A stretch of 64,000 nt of DNA from Xiphydria camelus (taxonomy: Eukaryota; Arthropoda; Insecta; Hymenoptera; Xiphydriidae): NCBI GenBank assembly GCA_963678675.1, contig OY783194.1, forward strand, positions 18,764,278-18,828,277, read 5' to 3'. A model generated the notes under the pieces. The model was not told the DNA's origin. It did no database searches and worked only from the letters and a program-made list of their open reading frames with translations. Position 1 is the stretch's first letter. Every line of letters begins with the position of its first letter. Shown one piece after another: positions 30,822 to 42,390 of this stretch. Both the position numbers and the translations under genes were made by a program.

Positions 30822-31510
30822 GAACCCACAATAAATCACGAAAGCGATGAAGATTAAAACGAAGCTTCTATGTCAGTACTTTTAATTTGATTTAATTTCG
30901 ATTTATGGGTACATATATATTACACATGTAGTAAATTGTATTCTCGTTAGTAATAATTAATTGTAAATAAATACTATTATTTTTGTAGAGTAAAATTTCG
31001 AATTAATAATTGTACAAGTTTTTGCTTCCGCCGTTTTCCGCTATCTATTACGTTAGGAAAACGTCGGAAGCAAAGGTGTTTCATTTTGATTAATTTATTT
31101 CAACTTGTTCTACCACACCAATCATCTTATAAAAATTATATACCATAGTTTAATCGTGTTAGAATCTATATAAAAAAAAACGGCAGGGGTGTTATTCTTT
31201 ACATGCAAAATAAAAATTATTGAATAATTCAAACTTGCTTTTCTTTATTTATGAACGAAACAATCCAAACTTTTTTTGTAATATAGTTACATGATGCATA
31301 AAATATTTTGCTGTGCAAAATCGGTCGAGTAGTTCGCGAAATAAAAAATATTTTCGTTTTTCAGTTTTTTGACGATAACTTTTGATTAAATCAATATTTT
31401 GATCTAAACATTTACGGAGAGCTTACTTATATATAATATAAACACACAATATACCTGAATGGGAAAAAAATTCGAGCGGGGGCACTTTTTATATGCTTAT
31501 CCGGCTATAC
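30822..31510 (-). repeat. Dispersed repeat, copy B (inverse of 3650-4345)
   Basis: Matches copy A in reverse over its whole length, including the nested GGCGGAAGCAAAG palindrome at 31020-31078. No coding content. Confidence 0.75.
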
Positions 31511-31524
31511 CCTTTGTGCCAAGA

Positions 31525-31700
31525 ATACAGGGTCTTCAAAAAGTCCCGGTACGGCTGATTATCTCAGCGGGAAGTAATTTTAGAGAAAAACGTTTAATGC
31601 AAAACTTTTAGGATTTTTCCCTGGCTACCCAATGGTTATATTGGATTTGACCTTGACCATGACTCAAGGTCATATCAAGGTCAAATTGATCTTTTTAAAT
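31525..31700 (+). repeat. CAGGGTCTTCAAAAAGTCCC repeat half
   Basis: Begins TACAGGGTCTTCAAAAAGTC and continues CGGTACGGCTGATTATCTCA, matching 18590-18730 inside the Helitron first unit. No second inverted end was found nearby. It may be one end of a mariner-type MITE that the Helitron also picked up. The 360 bp after it show no clear feature. Confidence 0.55.
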
Positions 31701-32069
31701 GCGAACCCCTATTTTTGATACCGGAAATTAAGAGCGGGAAATTTCACATTCAAATATGTCCTTGACAATTTTTTTTATGTGACCTTTATGGTCAGCGGAG
31801 CACAGTGGGTTTCCTTGAATTATTAAGTTGTAACATAAATTTGGAATAACGTTTTTGACGTTGAGTCGACATTGTTCTAAACGGCGTAAATTTTTAACCA
31901 CGAACCACAGCAAAACAGTTTTTACCTTAAAATAACCGCAAGAAAACGAGCTTTCAAATGAGGTATAACACGTCACTGAATTTGCTTTACACACCTGAAA
32001 AAACAAGAATTATTCCAAAATGTTACAACCTAATAGAAGGACAACATTCTTAATGGTTTATTCAACTTA

Positions 32070-32270
32070 AACCAAATACGGTATAGGGAGTTTTTTGGGT
32101 CGCTGATCACGAATCTGGAGTCAGGTTTCAAAAATTCAGGACGGTGGATCCAATATGGCGGACGAGATTTTCGAAAATTGACGGATTCATGCCAAATTTG
32201 GAAAATTTTGAATTTTTGAAATCTGATTTCAGATTCGTGATCAGCGACCCAAAAAAACCCACTTATACCA
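32070..32270. repeat. Shortened copy of the 6520-7345 foldback
   Basis: Contains GGGTCGCTGATCACGAATCT, GGATCCAATATGGCGGACGA and the inverted return TTTCAGATTCGTGATCAGCG. Arms about 90 bp. Confidence 0.8.
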
Positions 32271-32458
32271 AATGCTCATGCCCATTTCGAGGCCTTTTTC
32301 AGCCTATTTTTAGACCGTAAAATGACATTTTTCCCGCGTGACACCGACCGGGAGTCCGCAGGCTGTTAAAAAATTGCTTAGTCCGAAGTAGGTCCTTTTT
32401 CCAAACTGATAAACGCAACGTGAAATGAACCGTACATACTTCTGTTTGTTTTATTATG

Positions 32459-32662
32459 AGAAATGGGCATCCGTGAGAAAAAATAGTATATGTCATTCGG
32501 CTTTAATCCTCGGATTTTTAAAATTATGTTCAAGTCGTAGAACGAGGAATGATGGGGGGACGGGGTTTGCCTTCGCCGAAGTTCTACGACTTGAACATAG
32601 TCTTAAAAATCCGAGGATTAAAGCCGAATGACATATACTATTTTTCGTCACGAATGCCCATT
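32459..32662. repeat. Hairpin with 85 bp arms
   Basis: The left arm 32459-32543 includes GTATATGTCATTCGGCTTTA and returns inverted to 32662. The loop of about 38 bases holds a G-rich word. Near-perfect arms. Confidence 0.8.
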
Positions 32663-33640
32663 TACGAAGAGTGGTAAGAGGAGGAGGGGGTTGGGGGGGG
32701 GGGGGGGGGGGCACGTTGAAAAAATAGCAAAAATCTGAAGCAATTTTATAAACTCAGCCTCACGAGCTTCATTGAGGACATCCTGCGGGATGTTGTTGTC
32801 GTCAGCCAGGTTATGATCACTTTCTACATTGTCTTGATAACTCAACGAATGTAATGTTGTGTGCCTGTACACAGCCCCACTCACTAGCTATAGACAATTA
32901 TCCGTTTCGGACGATCGGCTCGCTATTAGGGTCGGTCGCGGCCAGGAAAACCCAACTTTCTCAGAATCGGTCCCGCACGGCCGAAACATAATCAAACCTC
33001 GGTTACAAAAGGGTGCAGTTATGAAGTTATTCGTGCCATGACGCACTCCAACCCGACGCCAGCTCTTTACTCTAACAGGAACTACCCCTCCTTTTTCGGT
33101 GAACTTTAGATCTAGGTACGCGACGCGCCGAACAAAACCGACAGATCGACGCGTCCGACTGCACTTCCAATCGAGCCACCGCTGTTAACATTTCGACTCC
33201 ATCGATCTTCGCAACTGTTCTTGAAATAAAGTCATCTCAACCGACCAAGGCCCTTGCAATATATTGGTGGAATCCAACAGTAAATTTATCGATACACTCG
33301 ACGTCGAAGTACAATTTTGCTCTTGTTTGACGATATTTTGGAATTCTTCGCATTCTTCATCGCTGTTCGGGAGAATGACGCATTTTGTCTCCATATTTTG
33401 ATTTTACACTTATTGTTAGCTTTCAGGTTTGGTATACTCTCGTGCGTCCTTCAGTCGACTCGAATGAATCGATTCGATACGGCTCATTTCACGTTACGTT
33501 CGTCAATTTGAAAAAAGGACCCACTTCCGACTACGCAATCGCGTTAATCAGAGTGTACAGTGTCAGTTAAAGAAGTGAGATAGCTATATTCTGCTCATTT
33601 CACGTTCCGTTCGTCAATTTTAAAAAACCACCCACTTCGA
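32663..33640. other. No gene confirmed
   Basis: Starts with a G-rich run (32686-32710). Two minus-strand frames, 32648-32884 and 33185-33394 (the latter starts METKCVILPNSDEECEEFQN), have ordinary composition but no recognisable domain. They could be relics of a gene carried by the outer element. Confidence 0.3.
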
Positions 33641-34545
33641 CAACAAGGGAAGTTAGGGAACCCGGAAATTCAGAAAATTCCGCCATTCCGTGTGCAAGTA
33701 GAGTAGTTCAAGCGTAATACAAAAATACATTTCATTGGTGCCATATTAAGGTTTTAAGGGGTGAAATCATCCCTTGAAAAAAATGCAAATTTTTCTTCTT
33801 CACGAAATAACTCACGAACGGTGAAAGATAAGGGGAAAAAGTTGAAATAAAAGTTTTATGGTTTTTCTCGATCTATAAAACTGGTGCGAAAAAATTCTGG
33901 AAAAAAATTTTTTTTAAGTAACCCCCACCACCGACCCATAAAAATGGGTTTTTGGATATCTTAAGTTTATGTAAAAATACCTCTCAATGACCTCTTTCCA
34001 TACATCCCCAGTTTATTATCCTTTTTTTAATTTAGAAAACCTCGAACTTTAAGGCCGTTTTGACGTAAACAGTGAAACAGTCTTATGAAAAGATATCTAC
34101 ATTTTTATTTACATACATTTCATGCAGTTTTTAATTATTTTAGCAAAACACGTACCTACTTACAATTACATGAAAAATGAAACTTATTGAAATGTGAATC
34201 AATGACATGTATTTTTCAAACAACACAAATAAGATATCATATGAACCTCAATGATAACGTTGAATGACGCAGGATTTATGTCGACATTGACGCCGATAAC
34301 CTTTTAGCAAACATCCCGGTTCGCGTATTGCAAACATGTTTGGCTCGTGACTATTATCATTACATGTTGATAAGATATCCCTCTTCCGTTCGTAAAAAAT
34401 CTTATATAAACATGTTTTTTTATTAGTATAATATAAATATGGCTGAAAGATGTAGCTTATTTCCAGTTACATTTATGACTGCAATTAGTTACCATTCTAT
34501 TGGAAACAGTTATTAATCATTGCTCCAAAGGCTTTTCATTATAAA

Positions 34546-36147
34546 ATGACGCCGATTAACGTTTCAAATGTAATAAACATGTTAACGACTACGTTTCCAA
34601 TTACGGAGTTGGCACAGACCTCTATAACATCAGATGAAATTGAAGTTCATAATCAAATTCGTGACATTATAAACACTTTTAGAAACGTAGATCTCGTACC
34701 ATTAATTGAATACGATTACGTATTGGATTTTGCTAATCCATCTGAACCCCATGGAGCACAGGTTGTAGAGTACTCTACAGTTTCAGCAGAAGAGGAAGAT
34801 AATTTTGAACCTGCAGAATGCATTGTTCATGACCAAGGTGGAAAAGACGACTTAAGTTATAAGAGAAAAGCTGTTGAATTTTGGAAAAGCGGAAAAAAAG
34901 CCCGACGACCACTCACTAGTGTGCAGACAAAATTTCGCAAAGTTAAATCTTTGCCACAGCTATATAGATGGGAAGAATGTGTACAAAAAGGTGGAACGAA
35001 TGCAGATAAAATTGCATGTATTACGGAATACGTACTGCAAAGATTTGAAGAAGCTTGTGACAGAAGATCTATTATTCACGATATGGATTTAATATTATAG
35101 GTTTTGAGGGCGAAGGACTTGGTGGACCTTTCCAAATTCAAGGCAAGTAAATGGAGGATTTGGAAATGTAAAAGAGTGCATAGAATCGTGTCTCGTAAAA
35201 TAACAACATTCAGGACGCAATATACGTTCCAAGATATTGACAACCTGCAAAATATTGCAGACATTTGTATCAAACGTAAAATTAAATATACCAACTATTG
35301 GAATTGAAGAAATATATAACGCAGACGAGAGTGGCTTCAACCACGAAGTACATTCAAGGCGAACATTGGCAAAATTAGGAGTAAAAACGGTAGAAGCAAC
35401 GGTCCAATCAGTATCATCTACGACACACAGCTATACTATAATGCCTATCATTTCGACAAGTGGACGTCTTGTTTCACCACTGTACATAGTTTTGAAGGAG
35501 TCTACAGGAACATTTGGCCCAAGGGTGGAAGAATCTCTATTTCGTCCAGCTAACATTTATATTCAAGCTTCAAAATCAGGTAAACTTACGTCTGAACATT
35601 TTAAAACTTGGTTCATTAAGGTGTATTTACCGAATACTGGCCATAAAAGCATGCTACTACTCGACTCATGGACGGGATATTGTTCGAGTCAGCTGGAGAC
35701 GTTGATCCCACAAGACAAAGAAGTACAGTTTTCAATGATTCCGAAGAAAAACGACTAGCATCATTCAACCTTTAGATGTATTTGGATTCCGGATTTGGAA
35801 GAATTTCGTCCGAACATTTTCTGATAATGTACTTCTTCAAGAGAAAGATATTACTTTGCACTCGCGCAATGAAATAATTAAATTGCAATCATTAACACAC
35901 AACCAGCTTTCGTCGCCTAGATTTAAAAATCTTTTCCGATATGCTTGGTTCAAAAGCCGATATCTAGAAACGCAACCCGGTGAATTTCAAAACTGTAGAT
36001 TTTTGTTACTTTAGGAGTGTAAAGCATATACCCAGATGTAATATTTGTGGAGAAGTTGCTTTTATATGGTGTGCATGGTGTACCGAGTATTTCTGTTTTC
36101 AACATTTCTATGAACAATATCACTACTGTACAAATTATAATCCGTAA
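34546..36147 (+). pseudogene. DDE_1 transposase of copy 2, frameshifted
   Basis: Begins with 184 open codons (MTPINVSNVINMLTTTFPIT...) including YKRKAVEFWKSGKKARRPLT, then a stop at 35098. Continues in shifted frames with HRIVSRKITTF, NADESGFNHEVHSRRTLAKL, LLLDSWTGY and SIIQPLDVFGFRIWKNFVRT. It ends in a zinc module CNICGEVAFIWCAWCTEYFC-FQHFYEQYHYC. All catalytic landmarks are visible but at least three frame breaks separate them. Stop at about 36147, shortly before the Copia insertion. Confidence 0.8.
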
Positions 36148-36190
36148 TTTTTTTTAATGTATAATCCATTAATGAAATATATACAATAGA

Positions 36191-36537
36191 TATTGGATTA
36201 TGGAATTTTGGCAAGGAATTGATTAAAGATAAATTCAACGTTTAGTGGGAATTTTAGATATTTTATTTGGAGGCCTTCGCAGCTTCACTGCCGGAGAGGA
36301 ACTCAGCCTCACAAAGCAGACTCCTTGTCCCTTCTATTTCTTCTCGAGGGTTTCATACGTCACTTGTATATATTTTAAGTAAGATAGTGCAAGCGTGGAT
36401 TCTTAGGGAGAGATAAACATATACATCCTCATCTCACCCTCTAAACTTATAACCACTGCTCTATAGCACATACAGAGTCTTTGTCTTATTCAAAATAGTT
36501 AAATTAAATTAACTCTTATTTTGTATATATATCAATA
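36191..36537 (-). repeat. Copia 3' LTR (347 bp)
   Basis: Matches the right LTR segments 41082-41273, 42116-42265 and 44270-44279 with few differences. Adjacent polypurine tract at 36538-36550, minus strand. Confidence 0.9.
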
Positions 36538-36725
36538 CTCCCACTCAAAATAAATTAATTTAATACTTAATTAGTCATATTAATGTGGGGATAACTTATT
36601 ACACATAGATAGGTCCAACATTTGTTGCCAGGGATTGGGGAAACCCCTAAAACCCAATCAGACCCGTCATAAGCACTTTTATAATTTGTACTTTCCTTAT
36701 AAAATCATATAAAATACATTTTGAT

Positions 36726-37649
36726 TTAAGATTCCATGAGGCCAAGCTGTTTCCGGATAATTGTGAACTGTACAGTTGCCAGTGCCTTAGTGAAAGTATC
36801 CGCCAGTTGTTTACCTGTTGGAATATAAACAAGTTTTACTTGTTTTTGCTCAATCTTTTCTCGTGTGAAATGATATTTTATATCGATATGTTTTGACCTT
36901 TTATGGTCCGTTGGATTATTTGCTATCGCGATGCATCCATTATTGTCTTCATAAATAATTATAGGATCTAACAAGTCCATTTTAATGCTGCCTAATAGAG
37001 ATCTAAGCCAACAAGCTTATTTGACACCTTCAAAAAGCGCCATGTACTCAGCTTCAGTTGAAGATGTTGCTACTGAGTTTTGTCTCTTTGTTTGCCAGCT
37101 TATCATATTTTTATCAAATATTTTAAATAAGTAACCCGTGGTGCTTCGTCGATTCAATTCATCACCAGCCCAATCAGCGTCTACATAACCAGTTAATGGA
37201 TTTTCATAATCACATTTTTCGTACGTTAACTTTAATTTTAATGACCCTTTAACATATCTCAGAACTCTCTTTAGGTTTTGCCATAGCTCTTTATTATTTT
37301 TAACTTGAAATCTACTTAATAAATTAAGAGTTAGAGACAAATCGGGACGAGTACACAACATTGCGTACATTAAACAACCGATTACGTTCTTACAAGGAGC
37401 GTCGTAATGTTCATCTGAATTTAATTCTTTATAATTTAATTTCGTGGGCAATGGAGTGCTAACAGCTTTACAATCGCTCATATTGAATTTCTTGAGAACT
37501 GACTCTAAATAGAAAGTTTGATCTAAAGTTATTTTGTTTACAGTTCTTTCAACGCGTATACCCAAGAATGATTTTATTTCTTGCATATCTTTCATTGAAA
37601 ATTTCGTCATCAAATACTGTTTAAAATTCAAAAGAGACCATTTTATCAA
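36726..37649 (-). pseudogene. Copia RT C-terminal and RNase H
   Basis: Two open blocks, 37017-37649 and 36726-36980, separated by stops. Motifs in order: KSFLGIRVER, GYVDADWAGDELNRRSTTGY, TSSTEAEYMAL, IYEDNNGCIAIANNP, KHIDIKYHF and a C-terminal LADTFTKAL. These are the standard end of Copia polyproteins, including RNase H acidic residues. The catalytic LLYVDDLLI box lies just upstream, around 37660-37690, outside the open blocks. Confidence 0.85.
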
Positions 37650-37791
37650 AAGTTATAATCAAAAGATCATCAACATATAAAAGGACATAAATATTCTTAG
37701 TTATATTTCCCCTGTCCAAAATGTATAGACATCGATCTACTTTTGAATCAACGAATTCGTGTTGTTTAAGAACTTCGTCGAAACGCTGAAA

Positions 37792-39462
37792 CTAGTATCG
37801 AGCAGCTTGTTTTAATCCATACAAAGCTTTATTTAATTTACATACATAATTTGGAGGTGCGTTAACTCCCTCTGGAATTTTCATAAAAATCTCTTCTTCG
37901 AGAAAACCGTTGAGAAAAGCTGTTTTGACGTCCATTTGATGTATAATTAAATCATATTGATTTGCAATAGCAATCATTAATCGAAAAGAAGTTATTCGAG
38001 CAACAGGGGCAAAAGTTTCTTCGTAATCAGATAAATATTCTTGTGAAAAACCTCTTGCAACTAATCTTGCTTTAAATCTACAGAATTTCCCTGAAGCATC
38101 ATTTTTAATTGTAAAGATCCATTTACTGTCAATAATATTTTTATTTGATGGGCAAGGTACTAAGGTCCATGTTTCATTTTGCATAAGAGAATATAATTCC
38201 TCTTTTATTGCTTGCTCCCACTGAATTTTATCATCCCGAAATTTTATTTCATCAAATGATTTAGGGACATCATTTACTAGTGTACATGCATTAAGATAAT
38301 GATCTTCTTTGTATGAAATTTCTGGCTTGTTTTTAATTCGATCACTACGTCTTAGTTGTTTTTCGTCAATTTTATTACCCGCGAGAGAATTTTCTGTAAA
38401 TACGTTTTGGGTCTTGTTTAAGTCAACGTTCTGACTGTCTGAAGTATTTGTGTCAACGCTTGACGCTTTATTTATTTCGTCCCTTAATGTTGAAACGATT
38501 TCCTTTTCATTTTTATTTCTTTCTAGAATTTTAGTTGAAATAATTGGGCTTTCTAAAGTCTTTTGTCTCTTAACTTCGAATTTTTCGCGTTCGATTTCTT
38601 GTGTGCTAATTGAGGGTCGAGAATTTTTATAATTAATCTCGTCAAAAATTACATCCCTCGCAATGAGAATTTTATTTGTTTCTGGGTTAAAAATTCTATA
38701 GCCATTTTGTGAGTATCCTACAAGTACACCTTTGAATGACTTTTTGTCCAACTTTGATTTTCTTGTTTTGTCATGTACATATACGGTACAACCAAATATT
38801 TTTAAATGGTTGATCAATGGCTTTTTATTGTGCCAAAGATCGTAAGGTGTTTTGTCTTGAGGAATGGCTTTTGTGGGAATTAAGTTAATCAAATAAGTTG
38901 CAGTTAAAACTGCTTCCCCCCAGAATTCTTTATCTAAATCAGCGCCATGTACCATACTTCGAGCTTTTTCTACTATTGTTCGATTCATTCGTTCAGCGAC
39001 CGAATTTTGTTGAGGAGTGTATGGTACAGTGAAGTGATACTGAATTCCCTTTTTAGCACTGAAATCTTTAAATTCATTTGACGAGTACTCTCTACCGTTA
39101 TCACAATATAAATGCGCGACTTTGAGATTAAAATGTGCCTCGCTTTTTGCTACATAATCTTGAAAGCAGTTAAAAACTTCTGATATTTGAGCAATTAAGT
39201 AAACAACAATATAATGAGTATTTTCGTCTATGAATGTCACGAAATAATTTTTGTCGTCAAAAGTTGCCGGGGTGATCGGCCCGCACACGTCAGTGTGAAC
39301 AATGAATAGTGGCCTTGTAACATGAGATCGGTCCTTTTGTTTTGAAAAAGGCAACCGTGCCTGTTTACCGTATATACAAGCTTCACATAATTGATTTTCA
39401 GAATTTTCGGAATTTACTGTTTCTTTTAATGATGTATCATTTATTAAATTATTTTTCTTCAT
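37792..39462 (-). pseudogene. Copia integrase and reverse transcriptase N-terminal part
   Basis: Open for 556 codons. The GAG-pre-integrase zinc region is partly lost. Integrase HTDVCGP (D58), CDNGREY (D121) and QQNSVAERMNR (E157) give a DDE site with 35 residues between D121 and E157. Then the Copia linker, then RT motifs KWIFTIKN, VARGFSQ, QMDVKTAFLNG and LYGLKQAARY. TAG follows where tryptophan is usual, so one point mutation cuts RT before its YVDD box. Confidence 0.9.
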
Positions 39463-39687
39463 TGATAATAATTTTGATTTTTCAATATGGCCGAGACGTT
39501 CGTGTCAAAGCCTGTATGTATCTTTCGACGTGTTTTTACTTTCACTCATTTGATTACATACGTGCTTATTTAAATTAAATATGATACTTGACAGTTTATT
39601 TCTCGTCTTACCAGTCATGACCATTTTGACTTCCTTCGTTACTATGACATCTCCAGTGTGCTTAAAGGTAGTGTCCATCCCCGCATC

Positions 39688-40866
39688 CTACATCTGTGGT
39701 ACGGATAGAATGTTGTATGGAACGTCCGGTGTGTACAGTACTTCCTTCAGTTCCGCTAGGACTCCCATGTTGGTGATGATTTTTATTGTTCCCCTTTTGT
39801 ACGCCTTCACAGTGACTTCCTTCTTAGCAATGGACACATACACTGGTTCACTCAGGTTTATCACTGTTGTAAAAATGTCTAATTTATTTACCAAGTGATC
39901 AGTGGCTCCAGAATCCACCAAAAATACCACTTTATTTGGATCATCTTGATCAGTATTTAAAACTTGTAATGAACCAACATAACTGACAAATGCCAAATGC
40001 TCACTGTCTCGAAGTTGAATGGTTTGAATGGTTCTTTGGCGATCTTCGGTATTCGAATTTTGTCCTGAGTTTTTATAAAAACAGTTTTGTGAATCATGGT
40101 TTCGTCTGCCACAATATTCACATTTCTTGAAGTTCCATTTGTTGTATTGTCCTCGACTTTGGTTTGAATGTTTGAACGGAGTGTTTGCAGATTTATTGAA
40201 TTGACCACATCCATGTTGTTGAGCTTGTCCATATGGTTGACCATACTTTGGTTTGAATTTCTGATTATTTTTCCATCTTCCTTTGCCGTTATTATTCTTC
40301 TTCGATTTATTCTGCTGTGATTTCTGTGTGACCTCTACGTGCAGGACTTTGCTGTTTGAGTCGCTTCCTTCATTTTTTAATTTTAGTTCGTAGTCCAAAA
40401 GCTGTTCTTTCACAAATTCAAGAGTCATTGCCTGTGTATTCACTGCTTGAATTGCTGTACTGATCGCATCATATGAAGTTGGTAATGACATTAATAGTCT
40501 CGCAATTTTATTTGCTTCTTTTAATTCTCCACCAGCTGCTTCTAATTCGACCACCATTTCATCAAATATGATAAAATGCTTGGAAAGGGCCATATCACTT
40601 TTAAACTTGAGAGCTAACAATTTTATCTCCATTGTGATCTGTGTTGCCATGCTTGTACGTTCATAAATCGAGTCCACCTTTTTAAATATATCACGAGCAC
40701 TATTTTCTTTTGTAGCTAATCTCACCATAGAATCACTCAGACACTCGATAATTAATGCTTTTGCATATCTATCGCACTTTTTCCAATCATCCGTGATAAC
40801 AGCGGGAGGATCATCATCGATAACGTGAAGAACTTCTTCCTTTTCCATCAATGCACGCACTCGCAA
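39688..40866 (-). CDS. Copia gag-protease region
   Basis: 392 codons. Residues 1-165 are a UBN2-like gag domain (AKALIIECLSDS, ARLLMSLPTSYD). Then a basic, asparagine-rich linker, a CCHC knuckle CEYCGRRNHDSQNC at 249-262, and protease FLVDSGATDHLV at 315-326. The frame ends in TAG at the protease C-terminal side, with a further frame break before integrase, so the polyprotein is not continuous. Translation may begin upstream of 40866, since the N terminus is a little short. Confidence 0.85.
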   Translation of the reverse strand: MRVRALMEKEEVLHVIDDDPPAVITDDWKKCDRYAKALIIECLSDSMVRLATKENSARDIFKKVDSIYERTSMATQITMEIKLLALKFKSDMALSKHFIIFDEMVVELEAAGGELKEANKIARLLMSLPTSYDAISTAIQAVNTQAMTLEFVKEQLLDYELKLKNEGSDSNSKVLHVEVTQKSQQNKSKKNNNGKGRWKNNQKFKPKYGQPYGQAQQHGCGQFNKSANTPFKHSNQSRGQYNKWNFKKCEYCGRRNHDSQNCFYKNSGQNSNTEDRQRTIQTIQLRDSEHLAFVSYVGSLQVLNTDQDDPNKVVFLVDSGATDHLVNKLDIFTTVINLSEPVYVSIAKKEVTVKAYKRGTIKIITNMGVLAELKEVLYTPDVPYNILSVPQM

Positions 40867-41067
40867 TTTCCATATTGTGTATTTGTCACCACTAAATGGT
40901 TTAATGTTCTATTTATTTTTCTTTTCTTCCTCACTCATCTTGTCACAGTAATTTTATTTGCACCGAAGTGTCCATAGACTTACAATTATTTATTTAAATG
41001 GTTTCTTAATTAAATTAAAAACAACAACACGATGATCAGTCCATTAAAATATAACTTTACACGTTGC

Positions 41068-41081
41068 CTGGGCCCATAACC
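41068..41081 (-). promoter_or_regulatory. Copia primer-binding site
   Basis: On the minus strand GGTTATGGGCCCAG directly follows the 5' LTR. This is complementary to the anticodon-arm region of eukaryotic initiator tRNA-Met, the half-tRNA priming known for Copia elements. Confidence 0.8.
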
Positions 41082-41273
41082 TATTGGATTATGGAATTTT
41101 GGCAAGGAATTGATTAAAGATAAATTCAACGTTTAGTGGGAATTTTAGATATTTTATTTGGAGGCCTTCGCAGCTTCACTGCCGGAGAGGAACTCAGCCT
41201 CACAAAGCAGACTCCTTGTCCCTTCTATTTCTTCTCGAGGGTTTCATACGTCACTTGTATATATTTTAAGTAA

Positions 41274-42115
41274 AGGCCCCTCTACACGTTGGCCAATGCA
41301 CATTGGCCAGCGTGTAGACGGGGCTATTGGTGATATTGGCGGCATGGCACCAGCGTTGGCGGAGCTGGGCCAAGCGTTGGCGACCGATCCGTCGTGGTGT
41401 CGGTTTTTGAAGACAGATCAAAGGCGTTGGCCTTGGAGCTGGCGGACGTTGGTGTCGCGTCCACACGTTGGCCGCATTGGCCTAGTATGTGAATAGCTGT
41501 CGCACCCGAGGCGAAATTTGTATATTCATTTTGACATTGAAGACACTGCTAATTTTCATTGCACTAGCAGTATGTTCGATTTAAAAGAAGTGTTCATGTC
41601 CATATTAAAATGGCACTGATTTTAATACTTCTGAGAGACTGTACATAATTCAGTTTTCAGTAGTAGCAGGATCAAGTCAGTGTTTTAGAGCGCAAAATTA
41701 TACTCAATTTAACACCAATGTGTTAAAGATGTATGCGATCTATGTGTAAACTCCGCAAAAACTATAGGACTACTTTATAGGTCTGTTAAAAGAATTTAGT
41801 AATAAAATTATTTATATTTGTACGATAAGGATCAAGGGTTTGTCAACAATTAAAGTGACAAATATATTATTTATTTGCCAATTTTGCGGCTTCAAATTGT
41901 TGCAGTGCAGTTGTTCATATTGGCCTGCGTCGAAATAAACTGAATTCCATGTCCTTGCCAGTGCGTTGGCCAGCGCGCTGGCCAGCGTATTGGCGGACGC
42001 ATTGGCGAGCGCATTGGCCAGCGTGTAGAGGAGTTTCCAATGTCCTTGCCAGTGCATTGGCGAGCACGCTGGCCAACGCATTGGCGAGCGCATTGGCCAA
42101 CGTGTAGAGGAGCCA
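41274..42115. mobile_element. Harbinger-type MITE in the Copia LTR
   Basis: The LTR reads AAGTAAGATAG in the intact copy and AAGTAA-AGGCCCCTCTACACG...GTAGAGGAGCCA-TAAGATAG here, so the duplication is TAA (41271-41273, 42116-42118), as in PIF/Harbinger. Ends carry many copies of the word GCATTGGCCAGCGC or GCATTGGCGAGCGC. On the right the whole subterminal block is duplicated (41948-42031 and 42040-42110). Reading frames rich in ALANALAN are products of these repeats. Confidence 0.8.
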
Positions 42116-42390
42116 TAAGATAGTGCACGCGTGGGTTCTTAGGGAGAGATAAACATATACATCCTCATCTCACCCTCTAAACTTATAACCACTGCTCTAT
42201 AGCACATACAGAGTCTTTGTCTTATTCAAAATAGTTAAATTAAATTAACTCTTATTTTGTATATACAGGGCTTTAGAAAAGTCTGGAAACGGTCGATTAT
42301 TCGGTAAAATATACGAGGTATCAAAAAAAGTTAAATACAAAAGTTTTAGGGTTTTTAAGCGTCTACGAGACAGTTAAAGTTTTAATTATA

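Noticed and set aside
41812..42128. ORFs rich in ALANALAN and RWPAR
   Set aside because: They are produced by the GCATTGGCC repeats at the end of a Harbinger-type MITE.
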